A stretch of DNA of 16,539 nucleotides. Source: Desulfobacteraceae bacterium UBA5623 (lineage in GTDB: Bacteria; Desulfobacterota; DSM-4660; Desulfatiglandales; Desulfatiglandaceae). The stretch's first letter is position 1; each line of letters begins with the position of its first letter. Both the position numbers and the translations under genes were made by a program. Under the pieces are notes generated by a model, which made no database searches, had not been told where the DNA came from, and saw only the letters and a program-made list of their open reading frames with translations. This document shows positions 13,768-16,539 of this stretch, piece by piece. The stretch lies in assembly GCA_002424495.1 (NCBI GenBank), contig DIKH01000327.1, positions 5,164 through 21,702 on the forward strand, given 5' to 3'.

Positions 13768-14471
13768 ATGAGCGAAGCAAAGCCAATTGAAAGAGACCTA
13801 ATACCAGGCGCTTCAAAACTTTATATCTTTTTTGGTGGAATCGGCGGTCAAATTGCAATGCCGCCATTTGAGTTTTTTAAAGCCGCCAAGATTATTGATG
13901 AAAACAAAATTTTTATCAGAGACTTACGCCAAAGTTGGTATCAAGACGGCCTTCCAGGTATAAGTGCCGATATTTACTCAACAGCAAAGTTTCTCGAGAA
14001 GGAAATCCAAGATTTGAACCCGGAAAAGGTATTTTTTATTGGCAACTCAATGGGAGGCTATGCAGCAATACTCTTTGCTACCTTGATTGGACATGGTGAG
14101 GCTATTGCGTTTGCACCACAAACATTTATCTCTCCTTTTAAGCGACTGATACACTTAGATAAACGGTGGTCAAAACATATACGCCATACATACAATCGGA
14201 GCCTTTTTAAAAAGAAGGTATGGATCTAAAGGCCTTATTAGCAAAGAGCAATTTTAATCCAAAAATTTCTATCTTTGTGTCAAAATATAATAGGCTTGAC
14301 TGCATACACGCTGAGTATCTCTGGGAATTTAAGAATATCAGTATTTATGAGTTCGATGAAGGTGGTCATGAAATCGTTAGATTTCTAAGAGATAGTGGTA
14401 AGTTGCCGGCAATATTGTTGGGAACCTATGTTTATTCGGGTAAAGGGGAGAGCTTAGCTCCCCCTGCCTGA
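13768..14471 (+). pseudogene. Alpha/beta-hydrolase-fold gene split by a -1 frameshift
   Basis: The first frame (13768-14229, 153 aa) gives the N-terminal half of an alpha/beta hydrolase: an IFFGGIGG oxyanion-type turn (20-27) and the nucleophile elbow GNSMGG with Ser94. The frame ends just where a second frame, one base back, continues (ATG at 14220, to the stop at 14469-14471), with the remaining triad candidates Asp27 (YNRLDCIHA) and His50 (EGGHEIVRFL). The two halves overlap by 10 nt around a TTTTTAAAAAG run. The join is not a standard slippery heptamer, because the -1 frame carries TAA within that run, so disabling mutation or an assembly indel is more likely than programmed frameshifting. 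GGGA lies 6 nt before the first ATG. The neighbouring rmlC hints at a surface-glycan setting; substrate unknown. Confidence 0.65.
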
Positions 14472-14516
14472 GGGATCATGATTGACAAGTAGGGCTTGCT
14501 TTTGATTCCGCCATTT

Positions 14517-14765
14517 TCAATAAGTGCTTACTACCCCTGCCGGGTCGAGTCCGCGCGTCACCTCCGGGTCTGTAAACAATCCCTTGATCTCCGAGGCCTG
14601 ATGTGATCCAAGGTTTTCTTCGCGGATTTCGTAGTCAGACAGGATTATGCCGAAGAACTCCTCAACAAAGAGAGCCACCTCCAGAAGCGCTGCCGTACCC
14701 CCCATTGCATCTTTCCTTATCTTGCTGAATTCCTTTATGCGTGAACGGACTTGACTTGCATTCAT
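14517..14765 (-). pseudogene. Degenerate acyl-carrier-protein-like ORF
   Basis: This 82-codon ORF begins like small acyl carrier proteins of glycan and lipid loci (MNASQVRSRIKEF) and continues with the typical helix II-III stretch VALFVEEFFGIILSDYEI followed by EENLGS. The segment expected between them, of roughly 17 residues and ending in the D-S that carries phosphopantetheine, is missing: the sequence reads KIRKDAMGGTAALLEV. Without that serine it could not carry acyl groups. The C-terminal 25 residues also look unlike the family. The ribosome site (AAGGA) is 13 nt away, rather far. I read it as a decayed gene, or less likely a non-modified relative. The call is from motif resemblance only. 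Confidence 0.5.
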
Positions 14766-14809
14766 CGGCTGGAAATCTTCCTTGTAAAAAACAGTTGATT
14801 CTAATGCCT

Positions 14810-14838
14810 TTGATTATTATCCTACATTTCTGTATAGT
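14810..14838 (+). promoter_or_regulatory. Sigma-70-like promoter of the NifA-like gene
   Basis: TTGATT (14810-14815), 17-nt spacer, TATAGT (14833-14838). RNA would start near 14845, leaving a leader of about 43 nt with AGAGGA ahead of the ATG. No -24/-12 sigma-54 pair was seen here, so the regulator does not obviously control itself. Confidence 0.55.
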
Positions 14839-14887
14839 TACTGTCAGGGAAAGGGCTGTCTTCTGTCTGTAAGAGGACACCAAATTT

Positions 14888-16429
14888 ATGGCGACAAAAA
14901 AAAATAGACCAAAACCAGATGAAATAGCCTGCCTTTATGACATCAGCAATGCCATCCATGCAACGCTGGATCTAAAGAAGTCCCTCTATGGGGTAATGGA
15001 TTTGCTCGTGGCCCGTCTTGGAATGAACCGCGGATCCATCGCCCTTTTAAATCCTGAAACATCTGAAATACATATCGAGGTTGCCCATGGGATGTCGCCT
15101 GTTGCAAAATCAAAGGGACGATACAAGCTGGGGGAGGGGATAACAGGCAGGGTAATTGAAACAGGTCGTCCAATCGCAGTGCCCGGGATAGGAGACGAGC
15201 CGCTTTTCTTAGACCGGACCGGCGCACGCAGTGGCATAGACAAGAGCAAGATTTCCTTCATATGTGTCCCGATAAAAGACGGCCGCAGAGTAATAGGCGC
15301 CCTCAGTGTGGATCGGGTTTTTGAGGGGACCTCCCCTCTTGAAGAGGATATAAGGATACTTTCTATTATCAGCAGCATGATTGTACAGAAAGTGGTGATG
15401 CTGGAAAAGATTAACAGTGAAAAGGATCAGCTGAAAGAAGAAAACATACGTCTTAAAAAAGAACTGAATAAAAAGTATAGTTTCAGCAATATCATCGGAA
15501 ACAGCCGGAAGATGCAGGAGGTTTTTTATCTGATCACCCAGGTGGCAAAGAGCAACGCCAATGTGCTCTTGCTCGGTGAAAGTGGCACGGGAAAAGAGAT
15601 TGTCGCCAATGCCATACACTATAACAGCCTCAGATCGGCCAAACCCTTTGTAAAGATCAATTGTGCAGCCCTTCCGGAAAATCTGATCGAGGCGGAATTG
15701 TTCGGTTACGAAAAGGGGGCCTTCACCGGGGCCAGCCATCAGAAGGAGGGTAAATTCGAACTTGCAAACAGCGGAACAATTTTTCTGGATGAAATTGGCT
15801 CTCTTGCCCTGGAAAGCCAGGGAAAACTCTTAAGGGTGTTACAGGAAAGGGAACTGGAGAGACTGGGCGGGACAAAGACCATCAAGGTCAATGTCAGGCT
15901 GATTGCAGCCACAAACAAGGACCTTGCCGCAGCTGTCGAGGGGAACAGATTTCGGGAGGACTTGTTTTACCGCCTTAACGTATACCCGATCTATCTGCCT
16001 GCATTGAGGGAAAGAGAGGCAGATGTCCTGATGCTGGCCGACTACTTCCTGGAGAAATACGCCAAGGAATATGACAAGGACATTAAAAGGATCTCAACCC
16101 CTTCAATAGACGCCCTGGTTCGGTATAACTGGCCCGGAAATGTCAGGGAGCTTGAAAATTGTATTGAAAGGGCGGTGCTTCTATGTAATGACCATGTTAT
16201 ACACAGCTATCACCTGCCTCCCACGCTCCAGACCGCAGACGATACAGGTACACATCAGACACAATCCCTGGCAGAGGCCATGGAGATATTTGAGAGGGAA
16301 TTGCTGATTGATTCATTAAAAAGCAGCAGGGGAAACATGAGAAAGGCAGCAGAGGCGCTTAAGACAACCGAAAGGATTTTCGGGTATAAGGTAAAGAACT
16401 ACGGGATTAATCCGAAATTATACAGGTAG
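14888..16429 (+). CDS. NifA-like sigma-54-dependent transcriptional activator
   Basis: This 513-residue cytoplasmic regulator would bind upstream DNA sites and use ATP to open sigma-54 RNA polymerase promoters. An N-terminal GAF sensor domain spans about 15-175 (LYDISNAIHATLDL, GEGITGRVIETGRP). A coiled linker (about 172-197) leads to a complete AAA+ domain: Walker A GESGTGKE (230-237), GAFTGA sigma-54 contact loop (277-282), Walker B FLDEI (299-303), RLIAATNKDL, and the arginine-containing FREDLFYRLNVYP. The C-terminus is a Fis-type helix-turn-helix (NMRKAAEALKTTERIFGYKV, then KNYGI), whose wording is that of NifA-family proteins. The Cys cluster of oxygen-sensing NifA proteins is not apparent. 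The start at 14888 has AGAGGA about 10 nt ahead. No nif genes or sigma-54 promoters are in the window, so its targets are unknown and nifA should not be assigned. Confidence 0.9.
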   Translation: MATKKNRPKPDEIACLYDISNAIHATLDLKKSLYGVMDLLVARLGMNRGSIALLNPETSEIHIEVAHGMSPVAKSKGRYKLGEGITGRVIETGRPIAVPGIGDEPLFLDRTGARSGIDKSKISFICVPIKDGRRVIGALSVDRVFEGTSPLEEDIRILSIISSMIVQKVVMLEKINSEKDQLKEENIRLKKELNKKYSFSNIIGNSRKMQEVFYLITQVAKSNANVLLLGESGTGKEIVANAIHYNSLRSAKPFVKINCAALPENLIEAELFGYEKGAFTGASHQKEGKFELANSGTIFLDEIGSLALESQGKLLRVLQERELERLGGTKTIKVNVRLIAATNKDLAAAVEGNRFREDLFYRLNVYPIYLPALREREADVLMLADYFLEKYAKEYDKDIKRISTPSIDALVRYNWPGNVRELENCIERAVLLCNDHVIHSYHLPPTLQTADDTGTHQTQSLAEAMEIFERELLIDSLKSSRGNMRKAAEALKTTERIFGYKVKNYGINPKLYR

Positions 16430-16539
16430 GAGCTAACGCAGAATTTTTAATTGTTAATGTTTAATTTTGAATAGTAACTTCTCAAAAGTCCGGGTGCGAG
16501 CGGGCAGGGGGTGAGTGTCTGTTTTGAAATGGCGCATAA

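Noticed and set aside
14190..14235. Programmed -1 frameshift in the hydrolase gene
   Set aside because: The TTTTTAAAAAG run is not a canonical X-XXY-YYZ heptamer in this frame and the -1 frame has TAA inside it; mutation or sequence error is simpler.
16430..16539. Start of another gene at the right edge
   Set aside because: The 110 bases are AT-rich then G-rich, with no ORF carrying a ribosome site and no convincing terminator.

Overview
The window looks like chromosomal DNA of a Gram-negative, probably anaerobic bacterium of the Desulfobacterota (deltaproteobacterial sulfate-reducer or syntroph) type. The evidence is a TonB-dependent outer-membrane receptor, a secreted protein ending in the VPxPSAxWLLGSG variant of the PEP-CTERM sorting tail, a TupABC tungstate importer, an acetyl-CoA acetyltransferase and a NifA-like sigma-54 activator. 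The taxonomic call is inference from gene style only.

Region 1 (1-10989) concerns uptake. The 3' end of tupA lies at the left edge, and tupB and tupC resume about 8.8 kb later on the same strand. Between them sits a nested block. Its minus-strand genes run: TonB-dependent receptor (7191-5176), PEP-CTERM protein (4977-4324), FecCD-type permease (4228-3218), BtuD/FepC-type ATPase (3218-2412), BtuF/FepB-type binding protein (2371-1289), and a bacterial homologue of the kinase and ferredoxin-like part of archaeal TiaS (1266-526). Diverging from the receptor is a secreted protein with thrombospondin type 3 calcium-binding repeats (7399-8976). Its N-terminal domain resembles the PEP-CTERM protein. 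Overlapping divergent promoters can be drawn between the receptor and this gene. A 126-bp MITE-like palindromic element (9060-9185) separates the block from tupB. The block reads as a complete outer-membrane-to-cytoplasm import route with two related surface proteins and one unexplained TiaS-like enzyme. Its ligand (corrinoid, metallophore, or molybdate/tungstate complex) cannot be fixed from sequence.

Region 2 (10990-12949) holds a DUF4143-type remnant, a perfect 16-bp hairpin, a thiolase, a strong terminator and a 44-residue very basic protein with a good promoter and ribosome binding site.

Region 3 (12950-14765) holds rmlC (dTDP-rhamnose synthesis) followed by decaying genes: an alpha/beta hydrolase split by a -1 frameshift, with a same-frame ORF ahead of it behind an amber codon, and an acyl-carrier-like ORF lacking the phosphopantetheine serine. 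Region 4 (14888-16429) is a complete NifA-family regulator with its own sigma-70-like promoter. The last 110 bases hold no gene I can support.
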